This document shows, in pieces, positions 25,925 through 34,259 of a DNA stretch of 38,668 nucleotides. The notes under the pieces were generated by a model. It was not told the origin of the DNA. It did not search any database and saw only the letters and a list, made by a program, of their open reading frames with translations. The position numbers and the translations under genes are program-made. Every line of letters begins with the position of its first letter. Within the stretch, counting starts at the first letter, position 1. Source of the stretch: Muribaculaceae bacterium (GTDB lineage Bacteria; Bacteroidota; Bacteroidia; Bacteroidales; Muribaculaceae); the NCBI GenBank assembly GCA_017473615.1, contig JAFUKL010000003.1, forward strand, positions 1 through 38,668, in the 5' to 3' direction.

Positions 25925-27412
25925 TCAATCTTTATTTATTTCAAGAGAACGCTTGTATCCGTCACGCGGTGCCTGCCACATAGTCAAGAAAATCACTGCA
26001 CCTACAAGCCCCACTACTATGAATGTGACAAACACCCAATCCCAGCCGAAATTATCGGCAATAAGACCAATACCGATAGCCGATAGAGCCGAGCCTAAAT
26101 ACCCAAGTACTCCGGCAAGTCCGTTGGCTGTAGCCGATGCTTCTTTCGTAGCTTGGTTAGCCGATGCTATTCCGATTAATGCCTGAGGACCATAAATAAA
26201 GAATCCTCCCATTGCCAAGAATGCAGTAGACACTGCTATGTGTACATGCGGAAGTAATGCGAACGCTCCAAGGAATACAACCGAACCTATCATACATATC
26301 AAGCACATTCGGTGAGCTTTCCCCTTGAATATTTTATCAGTAGCCCATCCTGCCGCTATAGTACCCACTATAGCGGTGATTTCAAATATCGCTACTACCC
26401 ATGCAGCACTTTTTATGTTCATTCCGCGATCTTCGGTAAGGAACTTAGGTCCCCAGTCGAGAACTCCCATACGCAATACATATACAAACACATTGGCAAT
26501 AGCAAGCGTCCACACCCAACGGTTCTTCCATACCATGTGTTTCAAGAACGCTGCTTGTGAAACCTTGTTCTTACCTTCAGCTGTATCCTTGCTTGTCTTT
26601 GTGTCAGGAAGATCGGGAAGCCCTACAGACTTAGGGTCGTCTTTCAATCCGAAATACAACCATAATGCACCCAACACTGCAAGACCGGCAGGCATCCAGA
26701 AACACCATTTCCAAGCGCCCACATGCTGCGCATACGCAAGTACCTTATTCAGTCCCTCTGTTGTAGACGGATCTACATTAAGATTGGCTGCTATTGTTGC
26801 TATAATTTCAGGATTACCACTCATGTCGGAACCGAGATGCCCCATCATATATCCGCACACCACTACGGCAAGAGATGCACCTATCGAGTGAGAAGTGTTC
26901 CATATCGACATCTTCGTAGCAAGTTCTGACGGATGAATCCATTGAGGAAGAAGACGCGCACAAGGAGGATAACCAAAACCTTGGAAATACTGATTAAGCA
27001 CAATTGTTATACCCATAATCAGAATGAGCATATTCACCAACTGCGGTCCTGCATTCACACCAGTTATCGCATAACTTAAATCATAACCAAAGCCGAAAGC
27101 AAGATTGGATGCGGCGCACAGCAACAAACCTAATGCCATAATAGCTTTGGAACTATATTTATCCACTATAAAACCGTTGATAAAACGGGATAATCCATAT
27201 ACGATAGAGCCTATTGCAATCACAATACCGAAACTTGTATTGGATATACCGTATTCAGCCGTCAAACCCGGCATGGCGATAGAGAAATTCTTTCTCACGA
27301 AGTAGAAAATCGCATAACCTATCATAGATACCACAATGGTACGCATTTGCCATGATTTGAATTTCTTAACCGTTTCCGGGCTCATCGAGCCGTATATCGA
27401 ACTTTTTTCCAT
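25925..27412 (-). CDS. glpT: Glycerol-3-phosphate transporter (OPA family MFS)
   Basis: 495 aa, 12 transmembrane helices. Organophosphate:phosphate antiporter signatures: IGYAIFYFVRKNFSIAMPGL in TM1, with the essential Arg of GlpT in YFVRKNFS; GYMMGHLGSD and a sequence-rich central loop. It imports sn-glycerol-3-phosphate in exchange for phosphate. It follows glpC by 21 bp and precedes the HAD phosphatase by 4 bp. UhpT-like hexose-phosphate specificity cannot be excluded by sequence alone, but the position next to glpABC favours G3P. Confidence 0.88.
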   Translation of the reverse strand: MEKSSIYGSMSPETVKKFKSWQMRTIVVSMIGYAIFYFVRKNFSIAMPGLTAEYGISNTSFGIVIAIGSIVYGLSRFINGFIVDKYSSKAIMALGLLLCAASNLAFGFGYDLSYAITGVNAGPQLVNMLILIMGITIVLNQYFQGFGYPPCARLLPQWIHPSELATKMSIWNTSHSIGASLAVVVCGYMMGHLGSDMSGNPEIIATIAANLNVDPSTTEGLNKVLAYAQHVGAWKWCFWMPAGLAVLGALWLYFGLKDDPKSVGLPDLPDTKTSKDTAEGKNKVSQAAFLKHMVWKNRWVWTLAIANVFVYVLRMGVLDWGPKFLTEDRGMNIKSAAWVVAIFEITAIVGTIAAGWATDKIFKGKAHRMCLICMIGSVVFLGAFALLPHVHIAVSTAFLAMGGFFIYGPQALIGIASANQATKEASATANGLAGVLGYLGSALSAIGIGLIADNFGWDWVFVTFIVVGLVGAVIFLTMWQAPRDGYKRSLEINKD

Positions 27413-27433
27413 GATAATGTTATTTTATCGTAA

Positions 27434-28669
27434 TTACTTATTAAGTTTTATGGTTTCTTCTATATCTATCGCATCGGCAAGAACCGAGATAGGATTCTGT
27501 ACCGTCTTTGATGTACTCATTTCTATCTGCCACTTGCATGTTTCACAATCGGTTGCCACGAAATCCACTCCGGAATCTTCAATCTGTTTGAACAACGGTG
27601 CACCTATCTTCTGAGAAGTCTCGTAATTTTCTTTCTTGAATCCGTAAGTACCGCCTATACCGCAACAAGTGGAATCAAGCTCAACAAGTTCCACTCCCGG
27701 AATCATCTTCAACATGGATATTGAATAAATCTTCCAACCCATTTTCTCCATGTGACATGCAGTTTGATAAGCTATTCGAGCTTTATAATCCTTGCGAAAT
27801 GCTATTCGAGCTTTTCCATCCTCAATCAGTCTGTAAATAAAACGGGTTGCAAGGGTGATATTGTCGCGTATATCGGCATTATCCACATTCAAGAGATGCG
27901 GATATTCATCACGCATCGTAAACGTACAAGTAGACGATGTAGTAAGTACCGGCATACCGGATTTCCGTATAGCGGTCATATTCTGTTCGGCATGCTTTGC
28001 AGCTTGAGCCGTAAGCCCGTTTGACATTAAAGCCACTCCGCAACATTTTTCTTTATCAAGCAAATTCACTCCATATCCGAGTGCATTCATAACTTTCACA
28101 AGGTCTTGACCGAGTTTCGGGAAATTATAATTGACATAACAGCCGTGGAAGTAACTAACCTGATTTTTGTATTGTCCCTGTGCGGCTGCTGCATTACGCT
28201 TATACCAAGTCTCAAATTTAATACCTGAATATTTAGGGAATGTGCGACGATGATCGATAGCCATCACCTTATCCATTACCATCTTGACCGGTTTCATTCC
28301 CAAAGTGAAATTAACTACTGGAGCCACAAGATTAGCCATAGTACCCACGAAATCGGTATTTGCAAGCATCATATCCCTGAATTTCACTTTTTTCGGACCG
28401 TAATTCATTCGGGCGCGCTGTATTATATCGCCTATCTTTACACCTGAAGGACACGCCACCTCGCAACGCTTGCAGTTCAAACACATCTTTAGGGTTTCAT
28501 CAAAGAAAGCCTTGTCTTTCAAGCGCAACCGTTCCCCGTCAGGACCTGCCTGTTTCGGTCCCGGATACAACGGATTAACCGATGAAACAGGACAATATAC
28601 CGTACATACAGTACATTTCAAGCACTGTTCAAAATTATCCTTGCTTATGCTGTATTGTTCCTTCTTCAT
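27434..28669 (-). CDS. glpC: Anaerobic G3P dehydrogenase subunit C
   Basis: 411 aa. Two N-terminal 4Fe-4S motifs (C16, C19, C22, C26 and C63, C66, C69, C73), then two CCG cysteine-rich domains (CCGVALMSNG and CCGIGGTYGFKKENYE) typical of heterodisulfide-reductase-type membrane-anchor subunits. It takes electrons from GlpAB and passes them to the quinone pool, normally menaquinone here. The start ATG at 28669 is 4 bp after the glpB stop. Confidence 0.93.
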   Translation of the reverse strand: MKKEQYSISKDNFEQCLKCTVCTVYCPVSSVNPLYPGPKQAGPDGERLRLKDKAFFDETLKMCLNCKRCEVACPSGVKIGDIIQRARMNYGPKKVKFRDMMLANTDFVGTMANLVAPVVNFTLGMKPVKMVMDKVMAIDHRRTFPKYSGIKFETWYKRNAAAAQGQYKNQVSYFHGCYVNYNFPKLGQDLVKVMNALGYGVNLLDKEKCCGVALMSNGLTAQAAKHAEQNMTAIRKSGMPVLTTSSTCTFTMRDEYPHLLNVDNADIRDNITLATRFIYRLIEDGKARIAFRKDYKARIAYQTACHMEKMGWKIYSISMLKMIPGVELVELDSTCCGIGGTYGFKKENYETSQKIGAPLFKQIEDSGVDFVATDCETCKWQIEMSTSKTVQNPISVLADAIDIEETIKLNK

Positions 28670-28673
28670 CGTC

Positions 28674-29909
28674 CTATCTTTTACTTATCAGTTCGGCAAC
28701 ATGTACACCGGTAATCAGCGACACGCCTCCCATACTTGCTTCTTTTATTTGATCAGCTCCACCTAATACAGAGCCGATCGCATATAAATTTTCTATCGTC
28801 TTTCCGTTTTTTAGGGTTCTGAAATTATTGTCTACAGACACCCCGAAACGCATATACGGTTGTGGATTGAAGAACCGCTCGTCATACCATTCGTCACGGC
28901 ACGCCTTGGTATTAACGTCCAAGCCGAAAATCGGTTCATATATTTCATTGGGAGCACCGGCAATACCACGACTGAAAAAGTTACCCGTGGCAAGAACATA
29001 CGTAGCGGCAATAAGTTTTTCATCCTCAAGATTGCGGGTATTAATCCATTGCAACTTGCCGTTCTCTATCTTTCCTCCTACGACAATATCACCTGTGAGA
29101 ATCGTCCCGCCCAAACTTTGGAAATATTTACGCATCAACGTCTGTATCCTCACTCCGGGAACCGCCGGCGGTAAAGTTGCAACGGTTTTAACCATAGGTT
29201 TTACCAATCCTTTCAACGTCTCAAACTGTTCATTCCCATTCCAGCCGAAGACAGCCGGTAAAAGAACGACATCATAGCCGTTTCCTTTTGAATTTATCGC
29301 ATCTGCTATTCTGTTTATGCCTATGGTTTCTATCGTTTTGGATATATTCACCGAACGCATTTCGCTGGCATTTTCACGCCGTTTTTCCAATTCAGGAATC
29401 GAAATTTCATCCACATCACACGAAAGCCCTTGTTGCTCAAGCCCGGTCGCAATAAATTTCACAGGCATATCCAAATAGCCTGCAACATTCAGCAACAAAA
29501 GTTTTTTTCCATTAAAAGAATCATCTGCCGTAATATATTCATCTATGGTGAGCCATGTGGGACGCTTATTGCCTATTGGAGTAAGTCTGTAATGATTCTT
29601 AGCGTTTCCACCCGTAATTTTAACACCTGTTTTATTCAAGAAAGCAGGGATTTCATTTGAAATTCGCTCAACCTCATCAACACCAATAAGACTATAGGGA
29701 TGTTCTTTATTTAACGATGACAATGCCTGTATGGGCGATTCCACTTCGCTACCGTCAATATAACCGAGCAAATCAAAAGAGCCGCTAAAGAAATGCAACG
29801 CTCCCTGACCGCTTGACACGACAGCACATTTTTTCCCTTTTTCCGCAAGAGAAATGCCGCAAGCCAATCCGCTCAAGCCACCGCCTATAATAACAGTATC
29901 AAATTTCAT
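28674..29909 (-). CDS. glpB: Anaerobic G3P dehydrogenase subunit B
   Basis: 411 aa. N-terminal FAD/FMN dinucleotide-binding motif TVIIGGGLSGLACGISLAEK and a C-terminal flavoprotein segment ending GGADQIKEASMGGVSLITG. GlpB bridges the GlpA flavin to GlpC. It overlaps glpA by 4 bp (ATGA), so the two are translationally coupled. Confidence 0.92.
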   Translation of the reverse strand: MKFDTVIIGGGLSGLACGISLAEKGKKCAVVSSGQGALHFFSGSFDLLGYIDGSEVESPIQALSSLNKEHPYSLIGVDEVERISNEIPAFLNKTGVKITGGNAKNHYRLTPIGNKRPTWLTIDEYITADDSFNGKKLLLLNVAGYLDMPVKFIATGLEQQGLSCDVDEISIPELEKRRENASEMRSVNISKTIETIGINRIADAINSKGNGYDVVLLPAVFGWNGNEQFETLKGLVKPMVKTVATLPPAVPGVRIQTLMRKYFQSLGGTILTGDIVVGGKIENGKLQWINTRNLEDEKLIAATYVLATGNFFSRGIAGAPNEIYEPIFGLDVNTKACRDEWYDERFFNPQPYMRFGVSVDNNFRTLKNGKTIENLYAIGSVLGGADQIKEASMGGVSLITGVHVAELISKR

Positions 29910-31522
29910 TGCATATCCTTAGTTTTATGGTTAACATCAGTATTCAATCCGCACACACCTTCATAAATCCACGACATAAACTGCGCCTCATTCATGGTAT
30001 CACCCCATGCTATAGGATTCATGCCTTTCCAACGTTCCTGTATAAAATCTGCCATATCCGTCTTTGCCTTTTCAGCGCAATTATGCGCTTTCACCATAAG
30101 ACCTGCCGCACGACAGGCGCAAAGCCCTCCTTGACATGTTCCCATTCCCATTCTGGTGCGTCTACGCAAATTTACTAATTTATTTACATTTAAATGATCT
30201 ATAGCATAATTTATTTCACCGGCGGTGACACTTTCGCATTCACACACAAGAGAATCAGCTATTCTGTCACCGGCAGGAATCTTATCGGCAAATGAGCCAT
30301 GACGATATTTTGCCGCCTTTACGGCTGTCTTACCCTCATTCGAAATCTCTGTATTGCCATCTGAACCGGGTAGACAGTCAATTGCAGTACGACATTCAGC
30401 GGTATTACCGAGTTTGCGACATGCAAGATCGGTAGCCCACTCTGCCATAAGTCTGTATGTCATTAGTTTTCCACCTGTAATAGTAATGAATCCGCCAAGT
30501 CCGTCACGTTTTTCATGGTCGAGACAAACGATTCCGCGACTTATACTTCGTCCTGATGGATCATTGTCTGCAGCCACAAGCGGGCGAACTCCCGCATACG
30601 CTCTTAAAATTCGGGTAGTCGCAAGAGCCGGAGCAAGCATTTCACCTTCACGCATAAGTTCATCCACCTCCTCACGTGTCACACGCATATCGTCAACTTC
30701 TTCAAACGGAACTCTGGTAGACGTAGTCCCTATTACGCATATAGTATCACCCGGAACCAATATATCGGCATTGGCAGGCTTGCGGCAACGATTTATCACC
30801 ATATTGTTAACCCTATGCCCGAACACCAACAGCGAACCTTTCGCCGGAAACATATTTACCGTCACTCCCGCTTTGGATGCAACGTTATGCCCCCATATAC
30901 CGGCTGCGTTTATCGTCACATAAGCATAATAGCGATGCGTTTCCTTTGTTTTATGACTGAAAGCCTCAACCCCGACAACGATGCCGTTCTCTATAATCAA
31001 TCCGGTTACTTCATGATATGTGAGCAATTCCGCTCCATGCAACCTTGCATCCACTGCATTAGCCACAGTCAGCCTGAATGGGTCTACTGCTCCATCAGGA
31101 ACTCTCACTGCACCTATCAGTGCCGGATTCACAGACGGCTCAAGAACCTTTGCATCCTGAGGATCTATAATTTCTGTTTTTATTCCGGCAGCAGTACATG
31201 CTTCCACGAATTCAGACTGATACGCTATATCATCTTCAGGTAAAGTAATAAACAACCCGTCGGTTTCTTCCACACAATGGCTTGCAATCTTACGCAAAAG
31301 CATATTTTCCTCTATGCACTCACGCGCTGATTCGCCATCGGTAACAGCATAACGAGCACCGCTATGCAACAACCCATGATTACGCCCGGTAGCCCCATTC
31401 GTAAAGTCAAAACGCTCCAGCAAGAGTGTTTTCAACCCTCGCTTGGCACAATCTCTGGCAGTTCCTGCTCCTGTCGCACCACCGCCTATAACTATTACAT
31501 CATATTGATTAATGCCTTTCAT
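29906..31522 (-). CDS. glpA: Anaerobic G3P dehydrogenase subunit A
   Basis: 538 aa. FAD-dependent sn-glycerol-3-phosphate dehydrogenase: dinucleotide fold YDVIVIGGGATGAGTARDCA (7-26), the family block GATGRNHGLLHSGARY, and a C-terminal BFD-like [2Fe-2S] domain with C427, C429, C463 and C468 (VCECESV; GTCQGGLC). It oxidises G3P to dihydroxyacetone phosphate under anaerobic conditions. First gene of the operon, divergent from the DeoR-family regulator across 299 bp. No glycerol kinase gene is present, so G3P must come from outside via GlpT or from lipid turnover. Confidence 0.94.
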   Translation of the reverse strand: MKGINQYDVIVIGGGATGAGTARDCAKRGLKTLLLERFDFTNGATGRNHGLLHSGARYAVTDGESARECIEENMLLRKIASHCVEETDGLFITLPEDDIAYQSEFVEACTAAGIKTEIIDPQDAKVLEPSVNPALIGAVRVPDGAVDPFRLTVANAVDARLHGAELLTYHEVTGLIIENGIVVGVEAFSHKTKETHRYYAYVTINAAGIWGHNVASKAGVTVNMFPAKGSLLVFGHRVNNMVINRCRKPANADILVPGDTICVIGTTSTRVPFEEVDDMRVTREEVDELMREGEMLAPALATTRILRAYAGVRPLVAADNDPSGRSISRGIVCLDHEKRDGLGGFITITGGKLMTYRLMAEWATDLACRKLGNTAECRTAIDCLPGSDGNTEISNEGKTAVKAAKYRHGSFADKIPAGDRIADSLVCECESVTAGEINYAIDHLNVNKLVNLRRRTRMGMGTCQGGLCACRAAGLMVKAHNCAEKAKTDMADFIQERWKGMNPIAWGDTMNEAQFMSWIYEGVCGLNTDVNHKTKDMQ

Positions 31523-31564
31523 GACTATACTTCCGAATTATTATTACAATACCGTTTTCTTATC

Positions 31565-31588
31565 AAAGTTTTCATGCGATGAAACTTT
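31565..31588. promoter_or_regulatory. Inverted repeat in the glpA leader
   Basis: AAAGTTTTCAT-GCG-ATGAAACTTT (31565-31588), perfect except for one extra T in the left arm. It lies within the predicted 5' leader of glpA, 43-66 bp upstream of the start, and is a candidate GlpR operator or an RNA hairpin. Direct repeats TTTACGTTT follow at 31603-31611 and 31620-31628. Confidence 0.5.
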
Positions 31589-31638
31589 TAGCTTAAGTAA
31601 AATTTACGTTTTAAAAGCTTTTACGTTTCATTTCAAAA

Positions 31639-31670
31639 CAAAGGTATGTTATTTATTTTTCACAAACAAA
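31639..31670 (-). promoter_or_regulatory. Promoter of the glp operon
   Basis: Minus strand -7 box TACCTTTG (31646-31639), exact TAnnTTTG match, with TTTG (31670-31667) as -33 at a 20-bp spacing. The predicted leader of about 110 nt includes the inverted repeat and the direct repeats, where a repressor could act. Confidence 0.6.
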
Positions 31671-31821
31671 TATTTTGCATAAAAAATTTCTTCTTTTGAT
31701 ATTCTTTTTTCTTTTTGACAACATTTCATACCACCCCTTCTCTCAACTCCAATTTGCTCATATCGGCATTTTTGCTTAACTTGCAAACAAATAATTCACA
31801 ACGAAACGGAAGGATTCAGCC

Positions 31822-32592
31822 ATGACTAAAGAAGAAAGATATAACGCTATAATGAACTTGCTGCTTCAGCATGATTCTATGCTTGTTACAGAACTTGCCG
31901 ACAAACTCAACGTATCATCCGTAACAATCAGAAAAGACCTTACAGAACTTGAAAAAGCGCAAAGGTTATACCGCAATCACGGTAAAGCAATACTTATCAG
32001 TCCTTATGCGCCCAACCGTTCCATCAGTGAAAAAGAAAAATATCATACCGACGAGAAACAGATAATAGGTATTTACGGAGCAAAACTTATAGAGCCTAAC
32101 GACTCTATTATTATCGCCTCAGGCACCACAGTGCATGCGCTGGCACGTAACATCAACCCCACATCGCCGCTCACAGTAATAACTTCTTCAATGAAAGTGT
32201 CGGAGATTCTATCTGTATCAGATTTCGTAAATATAATACAACTTGGCGGCACATTACGACACAGCAGCCTTTCAGTAGTAGGAAACAACGCCGAAGAGTT
32301 TCTCGCCTATTTCGCATGTAGCAAGCTTTTTATTGGCGTTGACGGCATAGATCTTGATTTCGGGATAACAACGACCGATATGCAAGAAGCGTCACTTAAC
32401 CGCGTGATGATGAAAGCCGCTCAAAAGACAATAGTTCTTGCCGACAGTTCAAAATTCGGAAGACGCGGTTTCAGCAAAATATCCAACATGGAGGAAATCG
32501 ACCACATCATCACCGACAGTAAGGTATCACCCGGGATAGTGAAACAAATCGAAGAAATGGGAATCGAACTAACTATCGCAAACAGCTTTTAA
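31822..32592 (+). CDS. DeoR-family regulator, probable GlpR
   Basis: 256 aa. N-terminal DeoR helix-turn-helix: YNAIMNLLLQHDSMLVTELA, then DKLNVSSVTIRKDLTELEKA (about residues 7-46). C-terminal sugar-phosphate-binding domain: SIIIASGTTVHALARNI, then ADSSKFGRRGFSKI and IDHIITD. GlpR in other bacteria is released by G3P. Divergent from glpA, so it probably represses the glp operon (inference). GGAAGGA ribosome site. The 299-bp intergenic region to glpA contains the features listed separately. Its own promoter is not obvious; the best candidate is TTTG at 31753-31756 with TAACTTGC 20 bp later, a poor match. Confidence 0.82.
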   Translation: MTKEERYNAIMNLLLQHDSMLVTELADKLNVSSVTIRKDLTELEKAQRLYRNHGKAILISPYAPNRSISEKEKYHTDEKQIIGIYGAKLIEPNDSIIIASGTTVHALARNINPTSPLTVITSSMKVSEILSVSDFVNIIQLGGTLRHSSLSVVGNNAEEFLAYFACSKLFIGVDGIDLDFGITTTDMQEASLNRVMMKAAQKTIVLADSSKFGRRGFSKISNMEEIDHIITDSKVSPGIVKQIEEMGIELTIANSF

Positions 32593-32675
32593 GAATTACG
32601 GAAGTAATAGTGGGCTCCAAGCGGTTTGATAAAAAAACAGCCTAAAGAGCTTTAATGAATCACAAACATCGTATT

Positions 32676-33230
32676 TTAAAGCCGAGTTCGTTTTTTCGAA
32701 AATTCAAAACTGTTTTTACTCTTTCGTATCTCATTCAAGTATGCTGTGACATCCTTTATAGGGCGAAACGGCTCAATAATGTTGAGTTCTGTGTCAATAA
32801 TGGCATATACAACTTCTTCGTTATTATCCTCCATCCCGAAGCCATCATCATCGGCGAAATATCTACCATCGGGATAAAGCGTCCACGAAATAGCACATAA
32901 TCCATCTTTAAAATCGCCCCATCTGTTTATGCCGGCGTAACATATTGCTTTTGCCCGCGCATTACCGAAACCATACTTACAGGTCTTAGCTATCGCATCA
33001 TAGTCAATTTCATCGTCATTTACTAACAACACACCATCTGTAGTTGAAAGATTACGGATTTTACCAGTTAAAGTATTAGCTAAGTACAATTCATAATTTC
33101 GCCATCCTTCGCCATAAAAGAAAGCAATACCATCACCGGCAAGAAAGCCTTTTTGACCTTCCAATCCGGGATAACCGTGCACAAACACTTTACCATTTCT
33201 AATCTCAAACTTAATGTAATCCATATTCAT
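32676..33230 (-). CDS. Hypothetical protein, unknown function
   Basis: 184 aa, no family recognised. Soluble, without signal peptide. Rich in short repeated glycine/aromatic turns (YGEGWRNYELYLANTLTGK, GDFKDGLCAISWTLYPDGRY) and acidic residues, an all-beta look, with a basic tail (FSKKRTRL). Convergent with the DeoR-family regulator (83 bp gap, no clear terminator) and divergent from tRNA-Leu. ATG at 33230 or 33224. It could be a stand-alone immunity or stress protein, but no evidence supports either. Confidence 0.6.
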   Translation of the reverse strand: MNMDYIKFEIRNGKVFVHGYPGLEGQKGFLAGDGIAFFYGEGWRNYELYLANTLTGKIRNLSTTDGVLLVNDDEIDYDAIAKTCKYGFGNARAKAICYAGINRWGDFKDGLCAISWTLYPDGRYFADDDGFGMEDNNEEVVYAIIDTELNIIEPFRPIKDVTAYLNEIRKSKNSFEFSKKRTRL

Positions 33231-33322
33231 AACTTTTCCTTTATTGGTTTTCTAATAATGATGAAACTTTAATCAAAAATCTATCATCATTCATTTCATT
33301 TTTTGAAAAATACGTCAAAATA

Positions 33323-33353
33323 TTTGTCAGTTCCAAAATAATGCGTACCTTTG
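33323..33353 (+). promoter_or_regulatory. Promoter of tRNA-Leu
   Basis: TTTG (33323-33326), exactly 19 bp, then TACCTTTG (33346-33353): a textbook Bacteroidota -33/-7 promoter. The mature tRNA begins 12 nt after the -7 box. Confidence 0.85.
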
Positions 33354-33364
33354 CATTCGGATTC

Positions 33365-33446
33365 GCGTGTGTGGCGTAATTGGTAGCCGCGCTAGACTTA
33401 GGATCTAGTGCCGTGAGGCGTGGGGGTTCGAGTCCCTTCACACGCA
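33365..33446 (+). tRNA. tRNA-Leu (UAG anticodon)
   Basis: 82 nt. Acceptor arms GCGTGTG (33365-33371) and CACACGC (33439-33445) pair perfectly, with discriminator A (33446). The anticodon stem CTAGA/TCTAG closes the loop CTTAGGA, anticodon UAG at 33399-33401. The extra arm typical of leucine tRNAs and GGTTCGAGTCC of the T arm are present. CCA is not encoded. Confidence 0.95.
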
Positions 33447-33454
33447 CGAAATCT

Positions 33455-33488
33455 AAAAAGAGGAAGATAAAAATCTTTCTCTTTTTTA
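33455..33488 (+). terminator. Terminator of tRNA-Leu
   Basis: 14-bp stem AAAAAGAGGAAGAT / ATCTTTCTCTTTTT (33455-33468 with 33473-33486, one G-U), four-base loop, T-rich end. It lies just after the tRNA. Confidence 0.8.
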
Positions 33489-33532
33489 TTTTCGTATGGT
33501 AGCGGACACCAGCTTTCCAATAAAAAACAAGA

Positions 33533-33563
33533 AAAGCGATTCAATCGTTGATTGAACCGCTTT
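33533..33563 (-). terminator. Terminator of the original tRNA-Val transcription unit
   Basis: AAAGCG (33533-33538) pairs with CGCTTT (33558-33563), and TTCAATC (33540-33546) with GATTGAA (33550-33556), with one mismatch; on the minus strand a T-rich tract follows. It stands 8 bp past the CCA end of the tRNA-Val fragment, where the terminator of an intact tRNA-Val gene would be expected. Confidence 0.7.
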
Positions 33564-33570
33564 GTTGTTG

Positions 33571-33618
33571 TGGTGGGCGTTGACGGATTCGAACCGCCGA
33601 CCCTCTGCTTGTAAGGCA
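33571..33618 (-). other. Attachment site: 3' fragment of tRNA-Val (UAC)
   Basis: On the minus strand this is the 3' part of a valine tRNA: the anticodon loop CTTACAA with UAC, 3' anticodon stem GCAGA, variable loop, T arm GGCGG-TTCGAAT-CCGTC, acceptor strand, discriminator A and an encoded CCA. The 5' half is missing: the bases that should form the D arm, the acceptor 5' strand and part of the anticodon stem are unrelated sequence, with TATGC where TCTGC is needed. A truncated tRNA 3' end next to a helix-turn-helix gene cluster is the usual mark of an element integrated into a tRNA gene by a tyrosine recombinase. The intact tRNA-Val should lie at the other end, outside the window. Confidence 0.85.
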
Positions 33619-33690
33619 TACTCCACATAACCGCAACCAACTGGTTAATAATATTTTAATGTATCTCTATTTTACTTCTTCACACAAACT

Positions 33691-34188
33691 TCACACATTG
33701 TTGTGATTCTGTTTGGTTTCGTAATCAATTCCATTTTTAATAAGAAGCTCTTTTAATGCAAAGTTCTCGTGTAATAATCGAGTTAAATCCTTTCGCAATT
33801 CATCAACTTGGGAATTAAGAAAGTCATTTCTGTCTTGCAAGCGTTCTATTCTAGACAATGCCTCAGATTCATTTGCATATTTCGCTTCTGTCATCTTCTC
33901 CATTATTCCGACAAATTTCTCAAAAATGGCACTATCATTTATAATGCTGTTTGTATTGTCGGACTGCGACTTCGATACACTGTTATTACCTATATCTTCT
34001 ATATAATAACTATCTATGTCCTCAATTTCAAATATTTCAATTATTTTATCCAATTTCTCCGGAGGCAAAGGGCTTCGCCCTCTCTCTATATTGGATAAAA
34101 AGCTCTGTTTTACTCCAAGTTTTTCAGCCAAATCTTTTTGGCTAATGCTGTAATCAGAGCGTATTTTAGCTAAATCTACTCGCTGCAT
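33691..34188 (-). CDS. XRE-family repressor
   Basis: 165 aa from the ATG at 34188 (an upstream TTG would add five residues). N-terminal Cro/CI-type helix-turn-helix: YSISQKDLAEKLGVKQSFLS followed by NIERGRSPLPPEKLDKIIEI (about residues 13-52). The second half is charged and predicted helical/coiled-coil (EKFVGIMEKMTEAKYANESE, RIERLQDRNDFLNSQVDELR) with heptad leucines, likely for dimerisation. No peptidase domain, so not a LexA-type self-cleaving repressor. Divergent from the Cro-like gene at 34364 across a 175-bp region with repeated TGATAT sites, the lysogeny-switch arrangement. Confidence 0.85.
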   Translation of the reverse strand: MQRVDLAKIRSDYSISQKDLAEKLGVKQSFLSNIERGRSPLPPEKLDKIIEIFEIEDIDSYYIEDIGNNSVSKSQSDNTNSIINDSAIFEKFVGIMEKMTEAKYANESEALSRIERLQDRNDFLNSQVDELRKDLTRLLHENFALKELLIKNGIDYETKQNHNNV

Positions 34189-34247
34189 TTTAGTTATATT
34201 CAATAAATATATAAGTTATATTTGTTGGAAAATCCAATTGAATAGTT

Positions 34248-34255
34248 TATCTTTG
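34248..34255 (+). promoter_or_regulatory. Rightward -7 box of the element's early operon
   Basis: TATCTTTG on the plus strand, an exact TAnnTTTG match, about 108 bp before the Cro-like gene. A second plus-strand match, TATATTTG, lies at 34217-34224. The long leader would contain the TGATAT sites. Confidence 0.4.
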
Positions 34256-34259
34256 CTCT

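Noticed and set aside
33398-33640. 80-aa minus-strand reading frame
   Set aside because: It runs through tRNA-Leu, two terminators and the tRNA-Val fragment; the translation reflects tRNA sequence read in the wrong sense.
33571-33650. A complete tRNA-Val gene on the minus strand
   Set aside because: Only the 3' half fits: the D arm and 5' acceptor strand are absent and the 5' anticodon stem TATGC does not pair with GCAGA. It is treated as an attachment-site fragment.
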